From contig BFEA01000898.1 in assembly GCA_003427395.1 (NCBI GenBank), positions 96,074-125,271 on the forward strand: a DNA stretch of 29,198 nt, given 5' to 3'. The translations under genes were made by a program, and so were the position numbers. Each line of letters opens with the position of its first letter. The stretch's first letter is position 1. The DNA comes from Chara braunii. Its lineage: Eukaryota; Streptophyta; Charophyceae; Charales; Characeae. The notes beneath the pieces are model-generated. The model worked only from the letters and a program-made list of their open reading frames with translations, was not told the origin of the DNA and made no database searches. Below, in pieces: positions 9,311-16,760 of the stretch.

Positions 9311-10310
9311 AGTCGTTCATACTCAATGTAGCACAAAATGTGAGGCTTTACTCTCGCGGAGGACATAATGTGCTAAACATGAAATAGCTGCCTTGCGAAT
9401 CGCAAGCCAGCATCGCCCTTCTGCCTCGTCCACTCAGGCGATGAAAACTCTCAGTTCTACTGAATAAATAGTGTTCTCCCGTAGGCTGCCTCCCGTATTC
9501 GAAGTTCCAGGTACACTCCATTCCTCCCGCCGTTCATCCTCCTTCCCAGATCACCAGTCAGTCTGCTCCGTCGGATCGCTGGAGTCGTCAAACCCGATCT
9601 GCCTGCTAATGCAATGTACTTAGTCACTCTTCAAAAAAAAATTCTCATCCAAAATTGTTTTTAGCCCTTCATGCCCAGTCTGCATGCTAGATACATTGTA
9701 CCAAAATTTCTGTACCAATCCTACTTTCAAAAATGAAACACCGTACCTGACTGTTCCGGTGCTCCGTAGTACCCACGTGCTTGCGGTACTTCTCAGTTTG
9801 AAGTGAGTAGTCCAGTATCCCGTCCGTTGTAGAGGCGCGACAGTTATGGCCGTAGCGCTGAATGCGGAAATTCCAGTCAGACTTGGAATGTCCCGGCGAC
9901 GTTGTCAGTCAGTCAGGTAACTCCGAGGTCCTGTGACCGGCAGTCCCTAAAGGCGTTCAGTCGGCAGAGCCTGTTCATCTGTCGTCCTGATTTGCTACTT
10001 ACTTTCCAGTTCATGTAGCCACCTGATGATCCTCGCGGCAGCTTTTTTATTAAGCTTTGCTTTTCGTATGGCAAAAACAGCGTGTCTCAGAACCTCAACT
10101 GGATACCCCAGCTGGCGAGCCTCAACAAAAAACCACTTTATCACGTCAACTGCCTCTGATTGTTTCGTTGAGTTAGTTAAGATTCGGTGTAAAGTCCCGA
10201 GTATCGCAATCTCTTTAGCTTTGAGATTCGGTGTAAAGTCCCAAGTATCGCAATCTCTTTAGCTTTGAGAGGACCAAAACTCCTGAAGTGTTTAATCGTA
10301 TGGAATCGAC
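9311..10310 (-). repeat. Pseudo-LTR: 5'-truncated upstream copy of the Penelope-like element
   Basis: The segment repeats 3932-4889 in the same orientation with scattered substitutions. It covers the last part of the reverse transcriptase frame and the whole 3' untranslated region. The copy breaks off at the sequence ggtcgattcc (minus strand), directly against the right target-site duplication, and shares the bases ggt with it (microhomology). The near identity to the main copy shows that both arrived in the same event or in close succession. A 44-bp internal tandem duplication (10181-10268) is unique to this copy. Confidence 0.85.
10181..10268. repeat. 44-bp tandem duplication within the pseudo-LTR
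   Basis: Two consecutive 44-bp units begin with gattcggtgtaaagtccc at 10181 and 10225 and differ at about one base. The corresponding stretch of the main copy (about 4801-4845) is single. The duplication therefore arose after or during formation of the partial copy and would shift the remnant reading frame. Confidence 0.9.
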
Positions 10311-10324
10311 CATGTTGTTAGTAG
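10309..10324. repeat. Right target-site duplication of the Penelope-like element
   Basis: Exact repeat of the 16-mer at 3918-3933. Outside it the sequence (gtttattagtttggag) has no match at the left flank, which marks the end of the insertion. Confidence 0.85.
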
Positions 10325-10590
10325 GTTTATTAGTTTGGAGTCGTTATCCTTAAGTACCAGCCAGGGCACTCGGTTGTAAGGTCCGCAGTAGGAGGCAAGA
10401 GGGAACGTCGGGCTTCGGGAGTGCCCAGATGTAGATGGACCAATGGGTCCGCCGCGCCGCAGTAGGAGGGGCAGTAAGGGGGCATTACCCCTGATTAGGT
10501 TTTAGGCTAGCTTAGGACAGGGTTGTTTTTCTGTTTGATTGGGGCCTTCTTCTTTTTTTTTTCTGATACAGTTTTCTTCCTTTTTAAACC

Positions 10591-10787
10591 ACCAGTACTT
10601 GGCCCAGCTATCGATGCTGAGCCTGGAATGCCCCTGCACGGCAATTTTTGCCGAAGCGCGGGGGTACCGTTTCATTTTTTTTTTTTGGCTGGTGCTTCCA
10701 GCCATTGTGGTTCGGTACCCCAAAGCCCTAAAGGCGCGGCGCGTTAACGGGGAAGCGCCGCGGCCGATAGCTGGGCCAAGTACTGGT
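10591..10787. mobile_element. Foldback MITE, AAGTACTGGTGG-end family
   Basis: The ends are inverted repeats of about 22 bp (accagtacttggcccagcta at the left, its complement at the right). Inside is a second inverted pair around gggggtaccg and cggtacccc. The same end sequence occurs at 14745-14884 and 16396-16552, so this is one dispersed non-autonomous family. No transposase frame is present. I cannot see a clear target duplication, so the superfamily is open. Confidence 0.7.
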
Positions 10788-10895
10788 GCTTCAAGGTTGC
10801 TGTCTGGCCTCATTGAAAGACGAGCCGCACTTCTTGTTTGGATTGAGGATATTGTGGCTCTGCCAAGTGTTGTTCGGGTAAAACCCACATACCGA

Positions 10896-10998
10896 CACTG
10901 GGTAATGGTCCCAGCCTGTGACAGTTTCATTTCCGAGTTGTTTGTGAGGGATTCCCGGCCTCATTTTACTTTCATTACAACGGATTCCTTTTTTTTCC

Positions 10999-11034
<36 letters not shown>
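10896..11034 (+). mobile_element. Retroposon 3' end with poly(A) tail
   Basis: A small hairpin (ctgggtaatggtcccag), then ttccgagttgtttgtgaggg and attcccggcctc, then a run of about 36 A. The same order of hairpin, GTTGTTTGT phrase, GATTCCCGG phrase and A-tail occurs on the minus strand at 12796-12920 and 13731-13846 and, without the tail, at 23083-23215. This is therefore the shared 3' terminus of a LINE or its dependent SINE. Confidence 0.6.
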
Positions 11035-11036
<2 letters not shown>

Positions 11037-11526
11037 AAAGAAAGAAAGATATTTTCCATGACATGCCAGTTAAAAAGATATGTGAGGTGAGAGAGAAATA
11101 TATGGCTGTCCCCCGATGAGGAGAAGGCAGCTTTTTATAATAAAAAAAAGAACAGATAAGAACTACCGTTCGCCGCGTAGGCATGGATGTCTTTTGTCGT
11201 GTAGCGTGGGTTTCTATATCCGGAAAGTCGTCGACCCGTTACAGGGGTGGAGTTGTCGACCGGTTACAGGGGTATATAGGGTGTCATTGCGTGCTTGCAT
11301 GCAATAAAGGGTTGTGGTCAGTGACCGGGCACGGACCGGTCGTTTGTGGTCCTGGGAGAGGGCCGTGTGGTCCTTTAGTGATGTGCGGGCAGCTCGAGGT
11401 CGTTGTACTGTTTCTAGTTTAGGAATTTTTGTAAATGTTTCCGAGGTCGCACTTCTGGGTCTGGGCGGAATTGAGGCCAGACGCATGGATACTCGGCCCG
11501 AGAGTGGACGGAGTTGCAGCCAGATG
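11035..11526. other. No gene recognised; short repeats and a TATA-like site
   Basis: The phrase gtcgacc(c/g)gttacagggg occurs twice (about 11229 and 11254) just before tatataggg at about 11271. This could be a small promoter, but no coding region follows. The rest shows nothing that I recognise. Confidence 0.35.
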
Positions 11527-11670
11527 CATGCAGGTCTCGTTTTGCCTGCACGCAAGGTTTAAAAGGTGCATGCTTTTGCTTTTGCTTTTTCTGATATTCA
11601 TGCAGGTCTTGTTTTGCCTGCACGCGAGGTTTATAAGGTGCATGCTTTTGCTTTTGCTTTTGCTTTTTCT
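11527..11670. repeat. 72-bp tandem duplication
   Basis: Two units start with catgcaggtct at 11527 and 11599, each ending in repeats of gcttttgctttt. They differ at a few bases and in the number of cttttg steps. The reading frames across them are products of the repeat, not genes. Confidence 0.85.
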
Positions 11671-12060
11671 GATAATGTATCTTTCCATGTTCTGGCAGAT
11701 GACTAGGGGCCAGAGTGTGCTTGTGGATGGGAAGTAACGTCGGGGGGCGTTTTTCTTTTCTTTTTCTTTCTTTTTTTTTTTCTTTTTTTTTTTCCCAGAA
11801 ATCATTCTATGCTAGGCCCCTTAGAGCATACTCACACTAGGCCCTCAAACTCGCAAAATCACAAAATGAGTAGTCAGATCGAGTCCTTGTTAAAATGACT
11901 AGTCAGATCGAGTCCTTGTTAAAAAAGAGGAAGGACTAGATCTGGCCAACACACTCCCCTTCCCTACAAACATCAGCAGACTGCTCAATGCTGATTTGTG
12001 ATTGAAGTTCATCTCTAGGGTGGCAGGTGCCAACGTTGTCCAGGAAGGTAGATGATGCTT
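11671..12060. other. No gene; pyrimidine tract and a 29-bp tandem repeat
   Basis: A T-rich tract spans about 11750-11793. At 11871-11928 a 29-bp unit beginning with tagtcagatcgagtccttgt is repeated twice almost exactly. No coding signal. Confidence 0.6.
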
Positions 12061-12135
12061 ATGGAGATTGAACCCAAGACCTCCTGAATGCCACTTGGAA
12101 GCCTTACCAGGCGAGATTGGCTGCTGGGTCCCAGT
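12061..12135 (-). mobile_element. tRNA-like head of a SINE (candidate)
   Basis: On the minus strand, gcctggtaaggcttcc followed about 25 bases later by cttgggttcaatctcc resembles the A and B boxes of RNA polymerase III promoters. The B box is close to consensus; the A box is weak and the cloverleaf does not close. A decayed tRNA-derived SINE is the likeliest reading. The element's 3' end is not defined. Confidence 0.35.
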
Positions 12136-12302
12136 AGGATCCCAGCCAAACAAGATTCTGAAAGAAAAAAAGTGTCTAAAAAGGGAAATGAATCTGGCAT
12201 AAGATATATGGCTAGAGCAGAAAGACACATACTCGAGGTGCAGACCCAATTTCGTCCAGCAGCACGACTCTAATGGAAAAGGGCATGAATCTACCGTCAG
12301 CG

Positions 12303-12305
<3 letters not shown>

Positions 12306-12378
<73 letters not shown>
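12306..12378. repeat. (GA)n microsatellite
   Basis: A perfect dinucleotide tract of about 36 units. It gives rise to artificial Ser-Leu open frames on the minus strand. Confidence 0.98.
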
Positions 12379-12382
<4 letters not shown>

Positions 12383-12795
12383 GGGTGGGTGTTCGTTGAG
12401 CGCGAGGCGTGGTCCACGTCAGCGAACCCACCGTGCTCCCCTTTTCCACCCCTCTCCACCCGGATCGTTTTCCAACCCACCTAAGGCCACAGCCCAAAAA
12501 TGGGAGACCCACTACCGGTACCTGCTCCCGCCCCAGTGCACGGGGAAACAACCAGTAACAGCACCTCCCATTTTTCAGAATTTTGAACTTGCAAAAGAAA
12601 AAAAAGAAAAAAAAAAAGAAAAAGAAAAGAAAAGAAAGAAAGAATTTTGAACTTGCAGGACATCGTAAGCGTCATTCCTGTCCTTTTTGCCCACTTTGGC
12701 ACAGTGACTGCACTCCACCCCAAGTTGCAGGTGCATGTTATTCCCCTGACTTCAAAACTTGACTTCAAAACTGGCTACTACACTCCGGCATAGTT

Positions 12796-12920
12796 TGTTT
12801 TTTTCTTTTTTACACAAAAAGACTCAGCTCTTTTGATTACTCACACAAAATGGAGAGCCCGGGAATCCTCAACAAACAACCCAGAAGAACAAGGAATCTG
12901 GGTACAGGTCCCAGTATTGT
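12796..12920 (-). mobile_element. Retroposon 3' end with A-rich tail (minus strand)
   Basis: Reading the minus strand: an imperfect hairpin (ctgggacctgtacccag), gggttgtttgttgagg, attcccgggctc, then an A-rich tail at about 12816-12796. It is the same tail layout as at 10896-11034. Confidence 0.5.
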
Positions 12921-13057
12921 TTTTTTCATTTTTGGACCAATGTCCTCATGGACAAGAGAACAGAGAAAAGCAAATTCGTAAGTAACACAACGAAAGTCCT
13001 TTGAGAGATTTCACTTTATCTCGCTATTTCGCCCACGGATGTTTTTCCTTCCCTAAC

Positions 13058-13080
13058 CCCCCCCCCCCCCGCCCCCCCCC
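13058..13080. repeat. Poly(C) tract
   Basis: About 22 C residues with one G. This is a homopolymer prone to length errors. Confidence 0.9.
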
Positions 13081-13258
13081 TCTTTGATCTTAGCCAATAG
13101 GCCAGGAACAACATATGCAACATATTTTCTCCCAAATCTTGTTCGTTCTAGGGGCCTCATTCTGCACTCACCGAACACAGAGATGATAACCGGGGTGAGT
13201 TCCAGTCCAATCAAAGTTTCTGGGACAAAAATAGTGTCTCCAAGAGAACAGACTCCGC

Positions 13259-13307
13259 TGCCGCCACAGAGTATCTATCTCTGGACCTTCTGTTTACAAG
13301 ACAGATG
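13259..13307 (-). repeat. tRNA-Thr 3'-half fragment
   Basis: On the minus strand it carries the anticodon arm with loop CTTGTAA, the variable region, the T arm and the 3' acceptor strand of the tRNA-Thr-like sequence at 13424-13495. The acceptor 5' strand and D arm are missing. It cannot be a functional tRNA. Confidence 0.75.
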
Positions 13308-13332
13308 GGTCAAGTTCTGATCAAGACTCTGC

Positions 13333-13381
13333 TGCCGCCACAGCGTATCGATCTGTGGACCTTCTGCTTACACGACAGATG
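13333..13381 (-). repeat. tRNA-Thr 3'-half fragment (second copy)
   Basis: Same extent as the fragment at 13259-13307, with several substitutions; the TGT anticodon is retained. The three tRNA-related segments follow each other at spacings of about 91 and 74 bp in the same orientation. Confidence 0.75.
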
Positions 13382-13423
13382 GGCCCGATCAAATCAGCAG
13401 TTCCTCAAAGAAAAATGACTCAT

Positions 13424-13495
13424 TGCCGCCACAGAGTATCGATCTCTGGACCTTCTGTTTACAAGACAGATGCTCTACCACTGAGCCATAGCGGC
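13424..13495 (-). tRNA. tRNA-Thr (anticodon TGT) or tRNA-derived sequence
   Basis: The 72-nt minus-strand sequence folds as a full cloverleaf. The acceptor pairs GCCGCTA with TGGCGGC (one G-T), the D arm is GCTC...GAGC, the anticodon stem TCTGT/ACAGA encloses loop CTTGTAA (TGT, Thr), and the T stem CAGAG/CTCTG follows. The T loop reads ATCGATA instead of the usual TTCRANN, which weakens the B box. Two 3'-half copies lie just downstream in the same orientation. It may be a diverged tRNA gene or the head of a SINE; I cannot decide. Confidence 0.6.
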
Positions 13496-13730
13496 TTATG
13501 ATTTTGTAATAGAAATGCATCGATTCAGAACGGTGGCACAACTGCACCTGGGCTACCAGCCAAGCCACCCAGGTCACCTTGTTTGCCCAGGCGGCCCGTC
13601 CTTGCCAGCAAAGAAAAAAAAAAACAAGAAAACACTATGTTATACATATGTAAAAGGGGAAAAAAAAAACAAAAAAAAAACTATGTTATACATAAGTATA
13701 AAGTTACTATAAACTGTATAAATAAATAAG

Positions 13731-13846
13731 CTTTTTTTTTTTTTTTTTTTTTTTTTGAACAAACCATCGACTTTATTGCCAAGAGTCATGAAGGCCGGGA
13801 AGTCCTCCACAAACAACCCGGAGTAACAATACTGGGACCATTACTT
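13731..13846 (-). mobile_element. Retroposon 3' end with poly(A) tail (minus strand)
   Basis: Reading the minus strand: taatggtcccag, actccgggttgtttgtggag, gacttcccggcc, then gcaataaagtcgatgg and about 26 A (13756-13731). The AATAAA-like signal before the tail and the shared phrases mark it as another copy of the tail family at 10896-11034. Confidence 0.6.
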
Positions 13847-14025
13847 AGCCTCGGTGCAGAGAAAGAGGAACTTAGATTAGGCACAACACTGTGGCCCCAT
13901 TGGGCCTCTGGCCTGGATCCCCTTCTCTGGGGAAAAAAAAACTTGCCACCAAGGCGCACAAAGCCACAGAAACCTGATGGAAAAAGGGAGAAAAATAAAA
14001 CCACACACACCAAGGAAAAGTCCCT

Positions 14026-14059
14026 GGGGGGAGGGGAGGGGGAGGGGGAGGGGGAGGGG
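14026..14059 (+). other. G-rich tract able to form a G-quadruplex
   Basis: Six G runs of four to six, separated by single A. The pattern satisfies the usual G4 rule of four runs of at least three G with short loops. It sits in otherwise unremarkable sequence. Confidence 0.8.
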
Positions 14060-14200
14060 AAGAAGACAAACCAACTCCACTTCCAACCCACCGACATAGA
14101 GAAATAGGGAAGACAAAGGGAGGAAGGAAAAGGTAAGAGGGTGGGTTCTGACAAGACTAAGTAGTAACTTCCTATTTCATCATGTGTGTTCTACCTGCTC

Positions 14201-14375
14201 TAAGGGCCAGATCCCACTGGCAAAGAGGATTGGAATGAGTGTCCGAATCTGGACATGTTTGTGGTGAGGTGCAGAAAACTGTGATTGATCTGCTTTTCTG
14301 CATCTCTGCGCGGAACATGTCCAGATTCAGACACTTAGTATTCCAATGGTGCTTGCCAGTGGGATCTGGCCCTAA
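14201..14375. mobile_element. Tourist-like MITE with TAA target duplication
   Basis: The 169-bp element (14204-14372) begins GGGCCAGATCCCACTGGCAA and ends with its exact complement. Much of the interior is also self-complementary. TAA flanks both ends (14201-14203, 14373-14375). TIRs starting GGGCC with TAA/TTA duplications are typical of PIF/Harbinger-derived Tourist elements. A diverged partial relative lies at 15848-15925. Confidence 0.85.
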
Positions 14376-14442
14376 GACTTATTCTATCTCCTTAGCATTA
14401 TAATCAAACTCGGGGAGCCTACCTAACACAGTGCTTGGAACG

Positions 14443-14549
14443 ACAGTCTTCCCCCAAATACAAGGTTCGGTCATTATAGCTGAATTTAGACTGAAAGATA
14501 CCCCAAATTCAGCTATAATGACCGTACGTTGTATTCGGGGGAAGACTGT
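14443..14549. mobile_element. Hairpin MITE, GTCTTC...GAAGAC family, copy 1
   Basis: Long imperfect inverted arms (left agtcttcccccaaatacaag, then ggtcattatagctgaattta) surround a short spacer, so nearly the whole element is one hairpin. Three relatives are at 16609, 17673 and 25182. The arms contain the phrase GGTCATTATAGCTG. The TA flank seen in copies 2 and 3 is lost here. Confidence 0.85.
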
Positions 14550-14744
14550 GGTAGTCCAGAATAAGTGCGGCGCTCACACTCCTCTTCACACCGTCCCATC
14601 CGCCTGTCTCCTGGGACCTGTTTGGAGCTCCTGGTTCCGGACTTAGTGCCCAGGTTAGGCCTGAGCTGTGCTTTCCGCTATTCCCTATAAAACCAAGAGT
14701 TCAGTAGCAGCTTGCTCTCTACTATGCTTGCCACGGCTCCCTTG

Positions 14745-14884
14745 AACCACCGGTACTCCCTACAGCCATGGTTTTTAAGGAAACGTACGGGCCAGCAAAG
14801 CAGAGCCCAAATTCATCCAACTCGAAACGTTTGTAATCTATATATTTTTCGGCGGCCTATAGCTGGGCCAAGTACTGTTGGTTT
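14745..14884 (+). mobile_element. MITE, AAGTACTGGTGG-end family, copy 2
   Basis: The ends aaccaccggtact and agtactgttggtt are inverted repeats. The interior shares cccaaattcatcc, acgtacgggcc and tatagctgggccaagtact with the element at 16396-16552, which lies in the opposite orientation. It is non-coding. Confidence 0.7.
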
Positions 14885-14953
14885 GAGACACCAAGTCTCC
14901 TGAAACCATCGGAAACCACCTCCCAGAGCTCCCCGCTAATATATATATATATT

Positions 14954-15090
14954 GACGATATATATATCGTCAAATAGAACTGCCGACGGTAAACCGTAGG
15001 CAGAGAGGGAGAAGAGGACAACAAACGAGGGGCTGTGACAAACTGTTTCGTCGGAGTTTCACCGACTCATCAGGTATATATATATACACT
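14954..15090 (-). repeat. Repeat with GACGAT palindrome and hammerhead-like core
   Basis: The unit begins with the 18-bp palindrome gacgatatatatatcgtc (14954-14971), continues with a small hairpin around cggtaaaccg and a purine-rich tract, and ends with the hammerhead-like segment at 15037-15073. Parts of the same unit recur at 23731-23777 and, as an inverted pair, at 24346-24407 and 24551-24617. Confidence 0.65.
15037..15073 (-). ncRNA. Hammerhead ribozyme-like core
   Basis: On the minus strand: CTGATGA (15073-15067), a five-pair stem GTCGG/CCGAC closing a seven-base loop, GAAA (15049-15046), then CAGTTTGTC. These are the invariant core boxes of the hammerhead in the right order and spacing. 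ACA and TGT around GTT could form a minimal three-pair stem III ending in the cleavage triplet GTC. I find no pairing partner for stem I on the 5' side, so activity is doubtful. Confidence 0.45.
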
Positions 15091-15221
15091 CGCTATTTGT
15101 TTGGTCTTTGTCACATTTGCGAGCTATGCAGCGAGGTCTAAATTTCTAAAAGTTCTTCCTTGGAGAACCCCCTAAAGTACCCTACTAGCTATTTACGTAT
15201 GATTTCTCCTCGATACAAGCA

Positions 15222-15294
15222 GCCGACCTAGCTCAGTCGGTAGAGCGCAAGGCTCTTAACCTTGTGGTCGTGGGTTCGAGCCCCACGGTCGGCG
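15222..15294 (+). tRNA. tRNA-Lys (anticodon CTT)
   Basis: The 73-nt sequence forms a complete cloverleaf. A seven-pair perfect acceptor (GCCGACC/GGTCGGC) carries discriminator G. The A box is TAGCTCAGTCGG, the anticodon stem CAAGG/CCTTG encloses loop CTCTTAA (CTT), and the T arm and B box GGTTCGAGCCC match consensus. There is no intron and CCA is not encoded, as in nuclear genes. It lies 10 bp upstream of a tRNA-Leu gene on the same strand. Confidence 0.97.
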
Positions 15295-15304
15295 ATGTTT
15301 CTAT

Positions 15305-15345
15305 GACAAGATGGCCGAGCGGTCTAAGGCGCCAGTTTCAGGTAT

Positions 15346-15376
<31 letters not shown>

Positions 15377-15384
15377 TCTTGTCA
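15305..15384 (+). tRNA. tRNA-Leu (anticodon CAG)
   Basis: The 80-nt sequence has a perfect seven-pair acceptor (GACAAGA/TCTTGTC, discriminator A) and a long variable arm (TCC GAAA GGG), as expected of tRNA-Leu. The anticodon stem CCAGT/ATTGG includes one G-T pair and encloses loop TTCAGGT (CAG). The B box GGTTCAAATCC matches consensus. Four broken 3' copies of the same tRNA follow downstream. Confidence 0.9.
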
Positions 15385-15444
15385 TGCATATGTGGGAAAT
15401 ATCTTTGAAGGCTGTTTTTTTGGAGGAGGCTGTCTCTGAAGTCT

Positions 15445-15794
15445 GTGGGTTCAAATCCCACTCTTGTCAGCATGCATATGCATATTTGGCAAATGTTTCT
15501 GAAAGATGTTTCTGCAGGCTGTCTCTGAAGTCTGTCCCCGAAAGGGCATGGGTTCGAACCCGCCTCTTGTCAGCATGGAGACTCTTGCAAAATGTTTCTG
15601 AAGAAGTCCCAAGTGCCTCTCCAGATCTCCCTCCAGGTGCTAGTCCGAAAGGGCGCGTGTTCTAGTCCAATTCCTGTTTTCAGACGCATATTTGTTCGCC
15701 AACCGATTGATGGTCTGAATTGTTTGCCACTTGTTGTTTGCCAATTGATAGGCTAAGTCCAAAAGGGCATGGGTTCAAAACCCCGCTCTTGTCA
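15445..15794 (+). repeat. Row of four tRNA-Leu 3' fragments
   Basis: Partial copies of the tRNA-Leu lie at 15445-15469 (T arm and acceptor 3' strand only), 15534-15572, 15634-15682 (also part of the anticodon arm, most diverged) and 15756-15794. All keep the B-box region and the terminal CTTGTCA or a derivative. Including the intact gene, the 3' ends are spaced 85, 103, 110 and 112 bp apart. The spacers share phrases such as aaatgtttctgaa. None has a 5' half. Confidence 0.85.
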
Positions 15795-15847
15795 GAATGG
15801 AGACTTCCCAAATGTACCAAATGTGTTTCTAAAGAAGGGGTGACATG

Positions 15848-15925
15848 CTACTGGCAAAAGTGATTGCAATAAGTATATATCGGAATCTGGACGTGTTTGT
15901 GGAGAGGTCTAGATTCAGATTAAAT
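15848..15925 (+). mobile_element. Diverged fragment of the Tourist-like MITE
   Basis: The phrases actggcaaaagtgattg, cggaatctggacgtgtttgt and agattcagatt parallel the element at 14204-14372. Only part of the element is present. Confidence 0.5.
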
Positions 15926-16075
15926 TCATTGGTGAAATGATTTCTTTTGTTGTATCATAAAAAGAAAATTACGATTCATTGATGATTTTCTTTTTCTATT
16001 GTTAAAATAAATCATCTAATATTATATTCATTTTTTTTCAAATTCAATTTAAATAATTGGATATTCATATTGTTC
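15926..16075. other. Strongly AT-rich insert-like segment
   Basis: About 150 bp of very high A+T content stands out against both flanks. No coding frame or repeat end is seen. Organelle-derived DNA is one possibility; an AT-rich MITE core is another. Confidence 0.35.
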
Positions 16076-16241
16076 GCCGATTGCTTCTGACGTCCTCCTC
16101 TTTCATCGGTGGCACGGTGTCTGCTAACCAGTACATTCACTCAGCCGTTTTCCCAAAGTTGAGGCTTGCATGCTGCCGCGACTTTCGGGGCTCTGCCACT
16201 GGAGCAAGATGGCTGGCGGCACCAGGCAGAACGGAGGCTTT

Positions 16242-16386
16242 CATTGTGTTTTTGTTGCACTACTCTTGAAATGCACAAAAGACAAAACTCATGGCCGTGT
16301 ATCTTTCCATATTCTAGTGGAAGATTCACTCTCGTTTTGCACATTTTGAGAGTAGTGCAGCAAGGCCCATTGTGTTTTTGTTGCAC
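16242..16386. mobile_element. Foldback MITE flanked by a 19-bp direct repeat
   Basis: Inverted arms ttgttgcactactcttgaaa (left) and gagagtagtgcagcaa (right) surround about 70 bp. The 19-mer cattgtgtttttgttgcac occurs at 16242-16260 and again at 16368-16386. On the minus strand the body resembles the TAA-flanked element at 17234-17312, so it is a member of that family. Confidence 0.55.
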
Positions 16387-16395
16387 AGTGCGTTT

Positions 16396-16552
16396 CCACC
16401 GGTACTTGGCCCAGCTATCGGCCGCGTTAAAAAAATAGAGTACAAGAAACGTTTCTAGTCGGATGAATTTGGGCGCTCCTGTAGTGGCCCGTACATTTCC
16501 TAAAATCGCGCCGCGTTAACGGGCACGACTTTAGAAGTACTACTGGTGGTTT
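16396..16552 (-). mobile_element. MITE, AAGTACTGGTGG-end family, copy 3
   Basis: The ends ccaccggtact and agta(cta)ctggtgg are inverted. Read on the minus strand the interior lines up with the copy at 14745-14884. A related but shorter arrangement stands at 18752-18784, within a larger repeat shared with this region. Confidence 0.7.
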
Positions 16553-16760
16553 AATCGCATAACCCTTCTGCTGATATATGCTTGAAGACATGGGGCTGAA
16601 TTCCGCTACCGTCTTCACCTGAATACAATCTACAGTCATTATAGCTGTATTTGGGGCGACTTTGAGTCTAGATACAGCAATAATGACCGTACGTTGTATT
16701 CGGGTGAAGGCCGTAGTGGGGCTGGAGGCTTCGATTCCAGTAGGCATCGAGCAAATGGCG
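16553..16760 (+). repeat. Segment repeated at 18784-18880
   Basis: After the MITE end, ttaatcgcataacccttctg and tatgcttgaagacatggggc match 18784-18830, and gtggggctggaggctt...gattccagta matches 18842-18870. The main difference is that this copy contains the hairpin MITE at 16609-16713. Confidence 0.8.
16607..16715. mobile_element. Hairpin MITE copy 2, with TA target duplication
   Basis: The element 16609-16713 starts CCGTCTTCACCTGAATACAA and ends with the imperfect complement. TA flanks both ends. The related locus at 18840-18841 has a single TA and no insertion, so the TA duplication is directly supported. TA duplication points to the Tc1/mariner superfamily. Confidence 0.9.

Larger units (their letters stand above)
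3934..10310 (-). mobile_element. Penelope-like retroelement, N-terminal endonuclease (Chlamys-type) architecture
   Basis: Read on the minus strand the insertion holds a partial 5'-truncated copy (10310-9311), a leader (9310 to about 8780), an ATA microsatellite, an SR-rich leader protein frame, a GIY-YIG endonuclease, a linker with a CPC motif, a reverse transcriptase and a 3' region (4614-3934). Matching 16-bp direct repeats flank the whole. The partial copy placed head-to-tail upstream is the pseudo-LTR arrangement typical of Penelope-like elements. Known family facts: one deep clade has the endonuclease before the reverse transcriptase, joined by a CxC-motif domain, and prefers microsatellites (Naiad in animals, Chlamys in green algae, spike mosses and slime molds). 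The domain order here matches that clade. Stops and frameshifts show that this copy is inactive. Confidence 0.85.

Noticed and set aside
11899-12551. Minus-strand frames with Ser-Leu runs
   Set aside because: The core is the (GA)n tract; the flanks do not resemble any protein family.
13786-14154. Pro/Ser-rich minus-strand frames
   Set aside because: They cross the G-rich tract and a retroposon poly(A) end, and three overlapping registers are equally open.
15037-15073. Fully functional type I or type III hammerhead
   Set aside because: The core boxes and stem II are present, but I could not find a pairing stem I (type I) or an upstream stem III strand with a cleavage triplet (type III) in this copy.
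15445-15794. CRISPR-like array of short repeats with spacers
   Set aside because: The repeats are tRNA-Leu 3' fragments of unequal length and divergence in a plant genome.
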